From GCA-2737725 sp965229355 (lineage in GTDB: Bacteria; Pseudomonadota; Alphaproteobacteria; Rhodospirillales; Rhodospirillaceae): DNA of 64,000 nt. The notes under the pieces were generated by a model. That model made no database searches. It worked only from the letters and a program-made list of their open reading frames with translations, and was not told where the DNA came from. Both the position numbers and the translations under genes were made by a program. Shown in pieces: positions 48,616 to 57,085 of this stretch (the first letter of the stretch is position 1; every line of letters starts with the position of its first letter). Where the stretch lies: NCBI GenBank assembly GCA_965229355.1, contig OZ245869.1, positions 3,348,001-3,412,000 of the forward strand. Direction: 5' to 3'.

Positions 48616-50565
48616 TTGGCTGAAGCCTCACCAGTACCCGGAACCGATCCGGCCGACCACGTCGACCACTTGGTTAGCGATGCAACGCCATCAGCGCCGG
48701 GCACCCACGGACGGGATCCGTTGGCTGTTTTGATCCTGGGCGCCATTGGCATCGTGTTCGGCGATATCGGCACCAGCCCGCTTTACGCCATTAAAGAGAC
48801 GTTCGCTGGCGCGCACCCGCTGCCGTTGGACAAAGCCCACATCTACGGTGTGCTGTCTCTGGTGTTCTGGTCGCTCACCATCATCGTGTCGCTGAAATAT
48901 ACAGTGTTCATGATGCGCATCGACAATCGCGGCGAGGGCGGTAGCTTGGCGTTGCTCGCGATGGTCACGCGTATTGTTCGTGGCTCTAAATATGCAGTGG
49001 TTGTCACAGCGCTGGGCATTTTTGCCGCAGCGCTTTTTTATGGCGATAGCATGCTGACGCCGGCTATTTCGGTGCTCAGTGCGGTCGAGGGGATGCAGGT
49101 GCTGTCGGAAGACTTAAGCGCCTATGTCGTGCCCATCACAGTTTCGATCATCATTCTCCTCTTTATGCTTCAGTCGGTCGGCACATCGAAGATCGGCTTT
49201 ATGTTCGGCCCCATCATCATTGTGTGGTTTGGCACGCTGGCGACTGTTGGGGTGGCGAACATTATTCAAATGCCTGCGGTGCTGGAGGCCATTAACCCGA
49301 TCTATGCCGTAAACTTCTTCGTGCTGGATGGTCGGATTGCGTTCTTAGCCATGGGCTCTGTGGTGCTGGCTGTGACAGGCGCTGAAGCGCTGTATGCCGA
49401 CATGGGGCACTTTGGCGCCAAGTCGATCCGTATGGGCTGGTTCTGGCTGGTGTTTCCGGCATTGCTGCTCAATTACTTCGGCCAAGGTGCGTTGTTGCTG
49501 GGCACGCCAGAAGCTATCGAAAACCCGTTTTACAAACTTGTCCCGGAATGGGGTTTGATCCCCATGATCGTGTTATCGACGCTTGCCACCGTGATTGCGT
49601 CGCAAGCTGTTATCACCGGCGCATTCTCGATCACGCGCCAAGCCATTCAATTAGGTTTTCTGCCACGCCTTGAAACGGTGCATACCTCTGAACGCGAGCA
49701 GGGCCAGATTTATATGCCGTTCGTGAATTGGGCGCTGCTGATCTCAGTGCTGGCTTTGGTGCTGGGCTTTAAGTCGTCCACCAACCTTGCGGCGGCTTAC
49801 GGCGTAGCGGTGACCGGCACGATGACCATCACAACCATTCTGTTCGCAGTGGTCGTGTTCAAGGTTTGGAAATCGAACCCCATTGGCCGCGTGTTGTTGG
49901 TTGGCTTGCTGCTGACAATCGATCTGACCTTCTTGGCGGCGACAGCCACCAAGATCACACATGGCGGTTGGTTCCCGCTGGTGGTGGGCGTGTTGGTTTT
50001 CACCATGTTGATGACATGGAAGAAAGGCCGTGCGCTGTTGATGCGCTGCATGGCCGATGAGACCATGCCTGTGGATATGTTCCTCAATTCCTTAAGCGCG
50101 AAAGTCACGCGCGTGCCGGGTACCGCGGTTTTCCTGACAGGCAATGCCAGCGGTATTCCTCATGCGCTGCTGCACAATCTAAAACACAACAAAGTCATTC
50201 ACGAGCGCGTTGTATTCCTGACCGTGATGGTTGAAGACGTGCCGCACGTGCAGCCAACAGACCGATTGGAATTGCAGCATCTCGGCCGTCGTTTTTATCG
50301 CGTCTTGCTCAGTTACGGTTATATGGACGACACCGATGTGCCCTCGGCATTGAAAAGTGCTGCGTCCCTGGGCCTGGAAATGGAAGATATGGAAACGTCG
50401 TACTTCCTGGGTCGAGAGACACTTATCCCCAGCGCACGTCCTGGCATGGCAATTTGGCGTGAGCGTTTATTTGCGTGGATGACGCGCAATGCCACGAGCG
50501 CCATGGATTACTTTAAGTTGCCGCCCAATCGCGTGGTGGAACTTGGCACCCAAGTGGAAATTTGA
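48616..50565 (+). CDS. kup: Kup-type potassium uptake protein
   Basis: A 649-residue KUP/HAK/KT-family K+ symporter. Characteristic are LGAIGIVFGDIGTSPLYAIKE (first helix), FWSLTIIVSLKYTVFMMRIDNRGEGGSLALLA, ALFYGDSMLTPAISVLSAVEG, AEALYADMGHFG and KITHGGWFPLVVG, with about 12 helices and a cytosolic C-terminus (VFLTVMVEDVP, RRFYRVLLSYGYMDD). The best start is TTG at 48616, with GGAG 6 bases upstream, so the N-terminus reads AEASPVPGTDPADH after Met. A palindromic tandem repeat precedes the SD. Confidence 0.94.
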   Translation: MAEASPVPGTDPADHVDHLVSDATPSAPGTHGRDPLAVLILGAIGIVFGDIGTSPLYAIKETFAGAHPLPLDKAHIYGVLSLVFWSLTIIVSLKYTVFMMRIDNRGEGGSLALLAMVTRIVRGSKYAVVVTALGIFAAALFYGDSMLTPAISVLSAVEGMQVLSEDLSAYVVPITVSIIILLFMLQSVGTSKIGFMFGPIIIVWFGTLATVGVANIIQMPAVLEAINPIYAVNFFVLDGRIAFLAMGSVVLAVTGAEALYADMGHFGAKSIRMGWFWLVFPALLLNYFGQGALLLGTPEAIENPFYKLVPEWGLIPMIVLSTLATVIASQAVITGAFSITRQAIQLGFLPRLETVHTSEREQGQIYMPFVNWALLISVLALVLGFKSSTNLAAAYGVAVTGTMTITTILFAVVVFKVWKSNPIGRVLLVGLLLTIDLTFLAATATKITHGGWFPLVVGVLVFTMLMTWKKGRALLMRCMADETMPVDMFLNSLSAKVTRVPGTAVFLTGNASGIPHALLHNLKHNKVIHERVVFLTVMVEDVPHVQPTDRLELQHLGRRFYRVLLSYGYMDDTDVPSALKSAASLGLEMEDMETSYFLGRETLIPSARPGMAIWRERLFAWMTRNATSAMDYFKLPPNRVVELGTQVEI

Positions 50566-50630
50566 TTCTACCTGCGGACAATTCATTTTAGTTTGAGGCG
50601 GCGTTAACGGTTTTCCGTTATGGTCGCACC

Positions 50631-51389
50631 ATGTCTTTAATCAGTCTTGGTACCGGCGCACCGTTACGTTTGCGTATTCACGCAGGTTTGCGCCCCACAG
50701 CGAAAGAAGAGGCCGAAGATAAGCGGCCCTTAAAGCCCAAGCGCGTGCCCAAAACGGTGCCGCTATTCCCCGAGGCTGGCACAGTCTCGACGGCCGAGGC
50801 GCGCTCAGAGCGTTTGGCACGCCAAGTGGTGCAGCTGATCTTGATGAACCGCATCAATGTCGAAATTCTCGAGCGGTTTAACCGCATGGGGATTCACGAT
50901 TGGTGGCTGACGGCGGGCTGCCTCTATCAAACGGTGTGGAATTTGCGTACTGGCCGCCCGTCGTGGCAGGGCATCAAAGACTATGACATCGTCTACTTCT
51001 CGGAAGATACGACCTGGGAAGCTGAAGATATTCTCATCAAAGACTGCGAGCGGGTGTTTGAAGACCTGAACGCTGTCATTCAGGTGCGCAACCAGTCGCG
51101 CGTGCATCTGTGGTACGAAGATAAGTTCGGCATCGCGTATCCTGCGCTGAATAATGCCACCGAAGGTATTATGCGCTTTCCGATACGCGCCGAGGCGATT
51201 GCCATTAAACGCACCGGTGATGATTTCTTGGATTTGTTCATTCCGTTTGGGCTGGATGATGTCTGGAACATCATAATGACGCCCAACCGCGCGATGCCGC
51301 TGTCGCATATCTATGATGCGAAAGCGGAACGCTTTAAGGCTGAGTGGCCGACACTCACCATTCATCCCTGGGCGGATGACGACCGCTAA
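50631..51389 (+). CDS. NTP_transf_6 (DUF925) nucleotidyltransferase-like protein
   Basis: A 252-residue protein. After a basic 45-residue N-terminus it enters the domain LMNRINVEILERFNRMGIHDWWLTAGCLYQTVWNLRTGRPSWQGIKDYDIVYF, with the Asp pair in IKDYDIVYF as the metal-binding site of nucleotidyltransferase folds. RVHLWYEDKFGIAYPAL and LIHPWADD-like ending fit COG3575/NTP_transf_6. Substrate is unknown. A TAACGG-TTTT-CCGTTA hairpin lies at 50605-50620, and there is no clear SD. It stops 12 bases from the convergent tenA stop. Confidence 0.82.
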   Translation: MSLISLGTGAPLRLRIHAGLRPTAKEEAEDKRPLKPKRVPKTVPLFPEAGTVSTAEARSERLARQVVQLILMNRINVEILERFNRMGIHDWWLTAGCLYQTVWNLRTGRPSWQGIKDYDIVYFSEDTTWEAEDILIKDCERVFEDLNAVIQVRNQSRVHLWYEDKFGIAYPALNNATEGIMRFPIRAEAIAIKRTGDDFLDLFIPFGLDDVWNIIMTPNRAMPLSHIYDAKAERFKAEWPTLTIHPWADDDR

Positions 51390-51401
51390 AATGAGCGCTA
51401 A

Positions 51402-52064
51402 TCAGATCGGCCAGCGTTCTTGCTTGTAGGCTGAATCCCAGAACATCCATTCGAACTGCGTGCAGCGTAAGAAGGCGCGGCGCATTTTCTCAACCGTTGC
51501 GGCATCTTCTGAGGCTGCGATTTTGTTGGTGATGTCGATCACGCGCTGCGTCGCATCGCCAAAGTTTTTATCAGCGTAGGTGTTGATCCACTTGTCATAC
51601 GGGTTCGGGCGCGTGGCGATGGATGCAATATGATTGCCCACCTCCCAATAGACCCAGAAGCACGGGAGAATGCCCGCCACCAGTTCGGCATAGCTGCCGG
51701 TGGTCGCGGTGGTTAGCAGGAAGTTGGTGTAGTTTAGGCACGTGGGTGAAGCTTCGGTTTTGGCGCGCGCGGCATGATCGATGCCGAAGTCTTTGAAGAA
51801 GCCTGCATGCAGCGCGCGTTCAACTTGAATAGCGACAGTCGCAGCCCCGGCAAATTCTAGCATCTGGTCTGTGTCAGGCGCTTTGGCAGACGCAAGAGAC
51901 AACGCACGCGAGTAGGCTTCCAGGTAAATGGAATCCTGCATGATGTAGAACTGGAATTTCGCGACAGGCAACGTGCCTGCCGCAAGTTCACTGTTGAAGG
52001 CCAAGTCTTTGATGGCTTGACGCAGTTTTCCCGCTTCGGCCCAAACACTGTCAGTGAATGACAT
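51402..52064 (-). CDS. tenA: TenA-family thiaminase II / aminopyrimidine aminohydrolase
   Basis: A 220-residue all-helical protein. Key TenA residues fall at the positions known from Bacillus subtilis: D44 in YIMQDSIYL, C135 in GILPCFWVYWEVG and E205 in CTQFEWMFW. TenA hydrolyses aminopyrimidine breakdown products of thiamin to HMP, so it salvages the pyrimidine half. Its ATG (52062-52064) overlaps the last base of the TonB-receptor stop (TAATG), a tight translational coupling. The pair is under a TPP riboswitch. Confidence 0.94.
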   Translation of the reverse strand: MSFTDSVWAEAGKLRQAIKDLAFNSELAAGTLPVAKFQFYIMQDSIYLEAYSRALSLASAKAPDTDQMLEFAGAATVAIQVERALHAGFFKDFGIDHAARAKTEASPTCLNYTNFLLTTATTGSYAELVAGILPCFWVYWEVGNHIASIATRPNPYDKWINTYADKNFGDATQRVIDITNKIAASEDAATVEKMRRAFLRCTQFEWMFWDSAYKQERWPI

Positions 52065-54259
52065 TAGAAGTTTGCCTTTACCGTGACGCCGTATTGACGG
52101 CCCCGATTGATGTTGAAACTATCGAACCGCCCATTGGGCCCCAAGAAGGCCAACAGTGCAACCTGGCCCTGGCCGAATGCAGACACAGCCCAGCGATTGT
52201 CAGTGATGTTCTTGCCCCACACAGCGACGGACCATGCCTCAGAGGACAGAGCCGCACGCAGGTTGATCGCCCCTTCAGCGGGTGAATACAGCGCGTTGTC
52301 GATTTCAAAGAACGTTTTGCCGCGCAGGGTGAACTCACCGCGCAGGGTGGCTTTCATATCTGCGGCAACTGGCACTTCGATTTCCGCACCGCTGGCGAGG
52401 TTGTAGCGCGGTGAGTTTGGTGTTTGATTGCCGGTGTAATTGCGCAAACCCACGCCAGTGATGGGGTCGGGCGCGCGGAAGGTGCCGATCTCGGCATCGG
52501 TGTAGGCAAAAGATGCATCGAACTGCAGCCAGGGCAAGGGCTTTGCATTCCCTGAGACTTCAAAGCCTTTTACGTCCACTTGCGGCGCGGTGTAGGTCAC
52601 ATCGTTGCCGCCAATGAAGGCGAAGTATTGGAAGTTGTTGTAGTCGGTATAGAACGCTGCCGCTGTGGCCGATAAACGCCCATCATCGCTGCTGGTCTTC
52701 ACGCCCAGTTCATAGGCCGTTGTCGTTTCGGCTTTGTAGATGCGCGTGTAGGTATCTGTCGCGCCGGGTGTTGGGTTGAACCCGCCCGGCTTAAACCCAC
52801 GACTGATACTGGCGTACACAATCGACTGTGGGGCCAGAGTGTAAGACAGCGACAACTTCGGCTGCACTTGGTCGAAGGTCTTTTTCGCGTAGTCAAAGCG
52901 CGCCTTAGTGTTCACACCCGTAATGTCTTCTGCCGTGTCGACATTGTCGTAACGCAGCGCCAGTGTGGCTTCCAACTTATCAGTCAGATTGGTTTCAGCT
53001 TGTGCGAAGGCCGCCAATTGCGTGGTAGGTGTACGGAAGGCTGAGGCTTCAAACCCAAACAACAGCGGGCCAAAATCGTCGATACGATTGCGCAGTGTAT
53101 CTTGCGCGAACGCACCGGCGATCCACCGTACACGCGCATCAACGGCGGACGTGTAACGCACTTCGCCGGTCCATATGCGGAAATCCACCGGCTGCGAAAT
53201 CGGCTGGATGCCATTGAAGAATGACGGGATGCCGCCATACGTCAGCACTTTGTCGTTGCGGAAATCCAACTCTTCCGACCAACGCTTTTGATAATGATCG
53301 TAACCGACAATCGCACTCAGAACGCCGTCAGCGACATTCACATCGTTCTTGAACGATACGCCGTACCAGTTGCGTTTGGATTTACCTTCGTAATCCCCAA
53401 ACGGATCAGTCAGTGCTGCGCCATCCATACGGCCAGCGTATTTGCCGGTGATGTTGTTGGACGACAACCAAGCCGCCCCACTGTCTTCGTTGTTTGCGTT
53501 CCAGCGCAGTTCCCAAGTCCAATCATCCGTGGCTTCGCCTTTAAACGTGGTGCGGATGTTACGCGTGGTTTGATAATCCACGTTCTTTTTTAAGAACGTG
53601 TTATAAATCCAGCCGTCCCAATCTTGATATTGCGCGGCAATGCGCATCATCAGTTTGCGGCCCAAAATCGGTCCGCCTGCACCAACACGCACAGCCTCGT
53701 TGCCGCCGTTGCCAACTTCGGCTTCTACATCGGCTTCGTATTCATCCGTGGGCCCACGCGTGACGATGTTGAACACACCGCCAATGGCATTCTTGCCATA
53801 CAAGGCACCTTGAGGACCTTTCACGATCTCGATGCGGTCCATGTCGTAGTAGGGCTGTGTGAACAGCTCTTTGTCACCAAGCGACAATCCATCCACCACA
53901 TACGCCACAGAAGCCTGCTGCAAGCGGTCAGTCGACACGCCGCGAATGGTGATAATGTTGGTGCCGGGGTCTTGGTCGTTAATCACGAATACACCGGGCG
54001 TGTACATCGTCACGTCTTCAAAGTTCGTGATTTGATGTTTGGCCAAGTCATCGCGGTTCATGACCGCGATGCTATCGGGCACGCGCATTAAATTCTCAGA
54101 GCGACCGCGTGCGGTGACAACAATTTCTTCAATGCGCATATCATCAGCCAAAACTTCATGCGTGAAGATGGGGCCGACAACAGCAACACTCAACAACAAG
54201 GCGGTTTTAATGGAATTGCGCATCGACAAAATGCGCGCAGACGGATGGCGGGCGTACAT
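52064..54259 (-). CDS. TonB-dependent outer-membrane receptor, TPP-regulated
   Basis: A 731-residue receptor: signal peptide (MRNSIKTALLLSVAVVGPIFTHEVLA after a short N-terminal extension), TonB-box-like EEIVVTARG, plug with VPDSIAVMNRDDLAKHQITNFEDV, ITIRGVSTDRLQQASVAYVVDGLS and RIEIVKGPQGALYGKNAIGGVFNIVTRGP, then a 22-strand barrel ending in Phe (VKANF). The riboswitch in its leader and the linked tenA mark thiamin or a pyrimidine precursor as the likely substrate. The ATG at 54259 lies 8 bases after a GGGAG in the riboswitch; an internal ATG at 54223 has no SD. Confidence 0.92.
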   Translation of the reverse strand: MYARHPSARILSMRNSIKTALLLSVAVVGPIFTHEVLADDMRIEEIVVTARGRSENLMRVPDSIAVMNRDDLAKHQITNFEDVTMYTPGVFVINDQDPGTNIITIRGVSTDRLQQASVAYVVDGLSLGDKELFTQPYYDMDRIEIVKGPQGALYGKNAIGGVFNIVTRGPTDEYEADVEAEVGNGGNEAVRVGAGGPILGRKLMMRIAAQYQDWDGWIYNTFLKKNVDYQTTRNIRTTFKGEATDDWTWELRWNANNEDSGAAWLSSNNITGKYAGRMDGAALTDPFGDYEGKSKRNWYGVSFKNDVNVADGVLSAIVGYDHYQKRWSEELDFRNDKVLTYGGIPSFFNGIQPISQPVDFRIWTGEVRYTSAVDARVRWIAGAFAQDTLRNRIDDFGPLLFGFEASAFRTPTTQLAAFAQAETNLTDKLEATLALRYDNVDTAEDITGVNTKARFDYAKKTFDQVQPKLSLSYTLAPQSIVYASISRGFKPGGFNPTPGATDTYTRIYKAETTTAYELGVKTSSDDGRLSATAAAFYTDYNNFQYFAFIGGNDVTYTAPQVDVKGFEVSGNAKPLPWLQFDASFAYTDAEIGTFRAPDPITGVGLRNYTGNQTPNSPRYNLASGAEIEVPVAADMKATLRGEFTLRGKTFFEIDNALYSPAEGAINLRAALSSEAWSVAVWGKNITDNRWAVSAFGQGQVALLAFLGPNGRFDSFNINRGRQYGVTVKANF

Positions 54260-54263
54260 CGCT

Positions 54264-54365
54264 CTCACTCCCTACGCTGGCATGACCCAGATCAGGTTCA
54301 ACGGGTCAGCGCGGCGGCAGTAATGCCAAGCGCTATCTCAGCCCCTTCACAGGACCCCCCGAGGT
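54264..54365 (-). promoter_or_regulatory. TPP riboswitch (THI element)
   Basis: The minus strand carries the conserved aptamer core: CTCGGGG near 54361, then GGGGCTGAGATAGCG, then GACCCGTTGAACCTGATCTGG and GTCATGCCAGCGTAGGGAG, all in thi-box order. The closing stem P1 pairs CTC at 54361-54363 with GAG at 54264-54266. The GGGAG of the conserved 3' end (54272-54268) is also the SD for the ATG at 54259, which is 8 bases away. TPP binding should therefore shut translation of the receptor and its coupled tenA. Confidence 0.93.
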
Positions 54366-54466
54366 TTCACATGAAACCTTGATGACGCTGCAAGTAAACC
54401 CCGCGTGCGGCAGGGTCAAGCGCTAGGTGCGCAAGATTGGAATACGAAATGTTGAGGCGAGGGGCT

Positions 54467-54943
54467 CTAAGCGAGAGCCAAGCCCATCCGCACAGCCGTA
54501 AAGCGAAAGCCGGGAATGTGCTCGGTGCGGCGGCCTTCGGGCACCCAGCCGCGTGTGCGATAAAACGCGACTGCGGATTCATTGGCCGCCAACACTTCCA
54601 GCATCGCTTTGGGTTGGCCGGTTTTTTTGATGCTCTCAATGGCAGCGTTGTAAAGCGCGGAGCCAATGCCGAGGCCCTGATAGTCGGGCAATACATACAG
54701 CATCCACATATGGCCTAAGTCGTTTACGCCCACAGCGCCCACGACTACGCCGTCAACTTCAGCCACCTGAATGGCTTGCCAGTGGAGGGTTACCGTTTCA
54801 GCCAGGCGGTCACCATGGGTGAGGGCGTTGGCGGAATCGGCAGGCAGCAAGCGGCTGTTACTGGCCAACCAGCTTTCTTTGACGACGGACGCAATGGAAG
54901 CGGTGTCGCCGGCAGTTGCGCGGCGGATGCTAATGGACGTCAC
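54467..54943 (-). CDS. GNAT-family N-acetyltransferase
   Basis: A 158-residue single GNAT domain. It opens ISIRRATAGDTASIASVVKESW, has the acetyl-CoA loop LYVLPDYQGLGIGSALYNAAIE (Q/R-x-x-G-x-G/A signature as QGLGIG) and ends LEVLAANESAVAFYRTRGWVPEGR, the standard final strand. The acceptor (protein N-terminus, amine or antibiotic) is not predictable. It begins with GTG at 54943 after GGGGTAGCCAAA. A palindrome TGATTC-ATA-GAATCA at 55050-55064 lies about 100 bases upstream and may bind a regulator. Confidence 0.85.
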   Translation of the reverse strand: MTSISIRRATAGDTASIASVVKESWLASNSRLLPADSANALTHGDRLAETVTLHWQAIQVAEVDGVVVGAVGVNDLGHMWMLYVLPDYQGLGIGSALYNAAIESIKKTGQPKAMLEVLAANESAVAFYRTRGWVPEGRRTEHIPGFRFTAVRMGLALA

Positions 54944-55110
54944 TTTGGCTACCCCACTCTTTTTTGGTTTTAGAGCGTTCTGTGTGCGTATGCCCCGAAT
55001 CGTAAGGGCGAGGGGGTTTAAGGGAGGTTAACGCGGCAATTTTTGCCTATGATTCATAGAATCAGTAGGGGGGAATCAGCGCTGGGCGCATGGCGGGGTG
55101 GGCTGTAGAC

Positions 55111-55147
55111 AAAACTAAAACGGAGCACCGTTTCAGGCGCTCCGTTT
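55111..55147 (-). terminator. Intrinsic terminator downstream of rpsU
   Basis: On the minus strand AAACGGAGCGCC and GGTGCTCCGTTT pair over 12 positions with one mismatch across a 6-base loop, followed by TTTTAGTTTT. Between this and the rpsU stop lies a second very tight hairpin, ATCGCCGC/GCGGCGAT (55168-55187), with no T-run. Confidence 0.88.
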
Positions 55148-55194
55148 CACACACTCTAAACTCTTCGATCGCCGCCGAGGCGGCGATAAAAGCT

Positions 55195-55413
55195 CTAGAA
55201 GCCTTCGCGTTCCAAACGCTTGCGCTCCAACTTGCGGGCGCGGCGGATAGCTTCGGACTTCTCACGAGCTTTACGCTCGGACGGCTTTTCGTAAGCCTTA
55301 CGGAGCTTCATTTCACGGAAAATCCCTTCGCGCTGCATCTTCTTCTTGAGCGCTTTGAGGGCTTGATCGACGTTATTGTCGCGAACGATGACTTGAACCA
55401 GGGTCGTCTCCAT
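55195..55413 (-). CDS. rpsU: Ribosomal protein bS21
   Basis: A 66-68-residue bS21 of the small ribosomal subunit: VQVIVRDNNVDQALKALKKKMQREG, GIFREMKLRKAYEKPSERKAREKS and a Lys/Arg-rich C-terminus, typical of alphaproteobacteria. The ATG at 55413 gives METTLVQV..., but there is no SD before it. A CTG at 55401, giving MVQVIV, has GGAG 6 bases upstream, so this gene may use a rare CTG start. The divergent def and COQ9 genes on the plus strand form a recurring alphaproteobacterial arrangement. Confidence 0.92.
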   Translation of the reverse strand: METTLVQVIVRDNNVDQALKALKKKMQREGIFREMKLRKAYEKPSERKAREKSEAIRRARKLERKRLEREGF

Positions 55414-55675
55414 CGGCAGAGTGTGTGTGCAATGCTGTGTCCTCGGGGCGCACATCAGCCAATGCGCCACAGGCCCTAGATATTCCAAGGTCTGTAGGAA
55501 GGCGCGCTGTATATCACGCAGATTTTGGGTTGTGAAGGCCCACCGCAGTGGTATTTTTTGCCACAATATCAGCGACTTAGCCGAATTTCGCTGGTCTGTC
55601 CTCTAGCCAAACGGCCATAGCCGCGCCATCTTCGGGGGGCTATAACAGCACAAATTTCAATAGGTTACCGAAAAG

Positions 55676-56236
55676 ATGGCTGTCCGACCGATTGCCCGCA
55701 TGGGTGCAGATGTCCTGAAACGCCGCGCCGACGAAGTTACCGACTTCACGGACCCTGAATTGCCGGTTCTGATCTCGGACATGGTGGAAACCATGATCGC
55801 AGAACACGGCGTTGGTTTGGCGGCCCCGCAAATTTCGGTGCCCAAGCGCGTCGTGATTTTCTTTGTGCCAGCAGGGCGGAACAACGGTGTGGAAGTTCCG
55901 GCAACGGTGATGATCAATCCCGTTATTACGCCACTGAGCCCAGAGAAAAATGATGATTGGGAAGCGTGCCTGTCGGTGCCGGGGCTCACCGGCAAGGTGC
56001 CGCGGTTCACGTCGATCAAGTACGCGTGGCAAGACGTGCACGGTCATCATTTTGAACGTGTGGCCGACAACTTCCATGCGCGTGTGGTGCAGCATGAATG
56101 CGACCATTTAGATGGCCTGCTGTATCCGATGCAGATGACTGATCTGACAACTTTATCGTTCGTAGAAACGTTGAAGGCCCAAGCATCCGCCAAGGGCGAG
56201 AAACTTCAGTTAGACGAAGAAGGCGAAGCCGCATGA
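55676..56236 (+). CDS. def: Peptide deformylase
   Basis: A 186-residue enzyme that removes the formyl group from new N-terminal Met. Motif I is GVGLAAPQI, motif II is EACLSVPG (canonical EGCLS has Gly; here Ala) and motif III is QHECDHLDG, with the Cys and two His metal ligands and Glu present. The VPRFTSIKYAWQDVHGH segment resembles a second-type alphaproteobacterial PDF rather than the one next to fmt; no fmt is adjacent. It overlaps COQ9 by 4 bases (ATGA). It is divergent from rpsU. Confidence 0.93.
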   Translation: MAVRPIARMGADVLKRRADEVTDFTDPELPVLISDMVETMIAEHGVGLAAPQISVPKRVVIFFVPAGRNNGVEVPATVMINPVITPLSPEKNDDWEACLSVPGLTGKVPRFTSIKYAWQDVHGHHFERVADNFHARVVQHECDHLDGLLYPMQMTDLTTLSFVETLKAQASAKGEKLQLDEEGEAA

Positions 56237-56892
56237 CCGATCAGCAAACCCGGCGCGATAACGTCATTTTAGCAGCCTTAAAGCATGTGCCGTTTGATGG
56301 CTGGGCACCATCGACATTGGGCCGTGCTGCAGAAGATGCGGGCTTCTTGGCGTCTGATGCCGATCTGTTGTTTCCGGGTGGTGTGCCTGACGCGGTGGCG
56401 CACTTTTTAGATCTCGCTGATCGATTGATGATCGAAGACTACGCCAAGCAGGATACGTCGAAGTTAAAACACCGCGAGAAGATTGCTTTGGTGGTGCGCT
56501 TGCGGTTGGAGCGTTGGACGCCGCACCGCGAATCGGTACGTCGGGCGTTGGCGTTGTCTGCGGTGCCGTCGGTTGCGGGCCCTGCGCTGAAAAGCGCTTA
56601 CACAACCGTTGATGCGATGTGGAAAGCGATTGGAGATAAGTCGATCGATTTTAGCTTCTACACCAAGCGAATGCTGCTGGCCGGTGTATATGGATCTACT
56701 TTGTTATATTGGCTGGAGGATCGCAGCGAGCATTGCAAAGCCACGTGGGACTTCTTGGCCCGCCGCATTGATAACGTGATGCAGATCCCAAAAATAAAGA
56801 GCCGAATTTCAGAAGGTTTGGCACGTTTTCCGAGCCCGGCGCGTTTAGTTCAGCGCTTGAAGGGGCTGCGTGTTCATCGCAGTGGCCTCTAA
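56233..56892 (+). CDS. COQ9-family protein (rpsU-divergently-transcribed family)
   Basis: A 219-residue protein. Its helical body (ILAALKHVPFDGWAPSTLGRAAEDAGF, then VALVVRLRLERWTPHRESVRRALALSA) and C-terminal LARFPSPARLVQRLKGL are typical of COQ9/TIGR02396 (rpsU-divergently transcribed). COQ9 binds lipid substrates and helps the COQ7 hydroxylation step of ubiquinone synthesis. The N-terminal half resembles TetR-like helices. It starts with an ATG overlapping the def stop, so the two are coupled. Ubiquinone biosynthesis is also suggested by the UbiB-like kinase. Confidence 0.9.
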   Translation: MTDQQTRRDNVILAALKHVPFDGWAPSTLGRAAEDAGFLASDADLLFPGGVPDAVAHFLDLADRLMIEDYAKQDTSKLKHREKIALVVRLRLERWTPHRESVRRALALSAVPSVAGPALKSAYTTVDAMWKAIGDKSIDFSFYTKRMLLAGVYGSTLLYWLEDRSEHCKATWDFLARRIDNVMQIPKIKSRISEGLARFPSPARLVQRLKGLRVHRSGL

Positions 56893-57085
56893 CTACGCCG
56901 TCAACGAAGTGGCCCATCATAACGTGGAATGTAACGCTTATTTCATCCTGTTTTTTGTGGGCGGTTACAGACCAGATACAATTTCGACATGCTGATGAAA
57001 AATAAGCCTGCGAAGGTTCACCCTCGTTAAGCTTATCTGTTGATCACTTCATTGTTTATCTCTGTTGGTAAAGACTGTTTCGATT

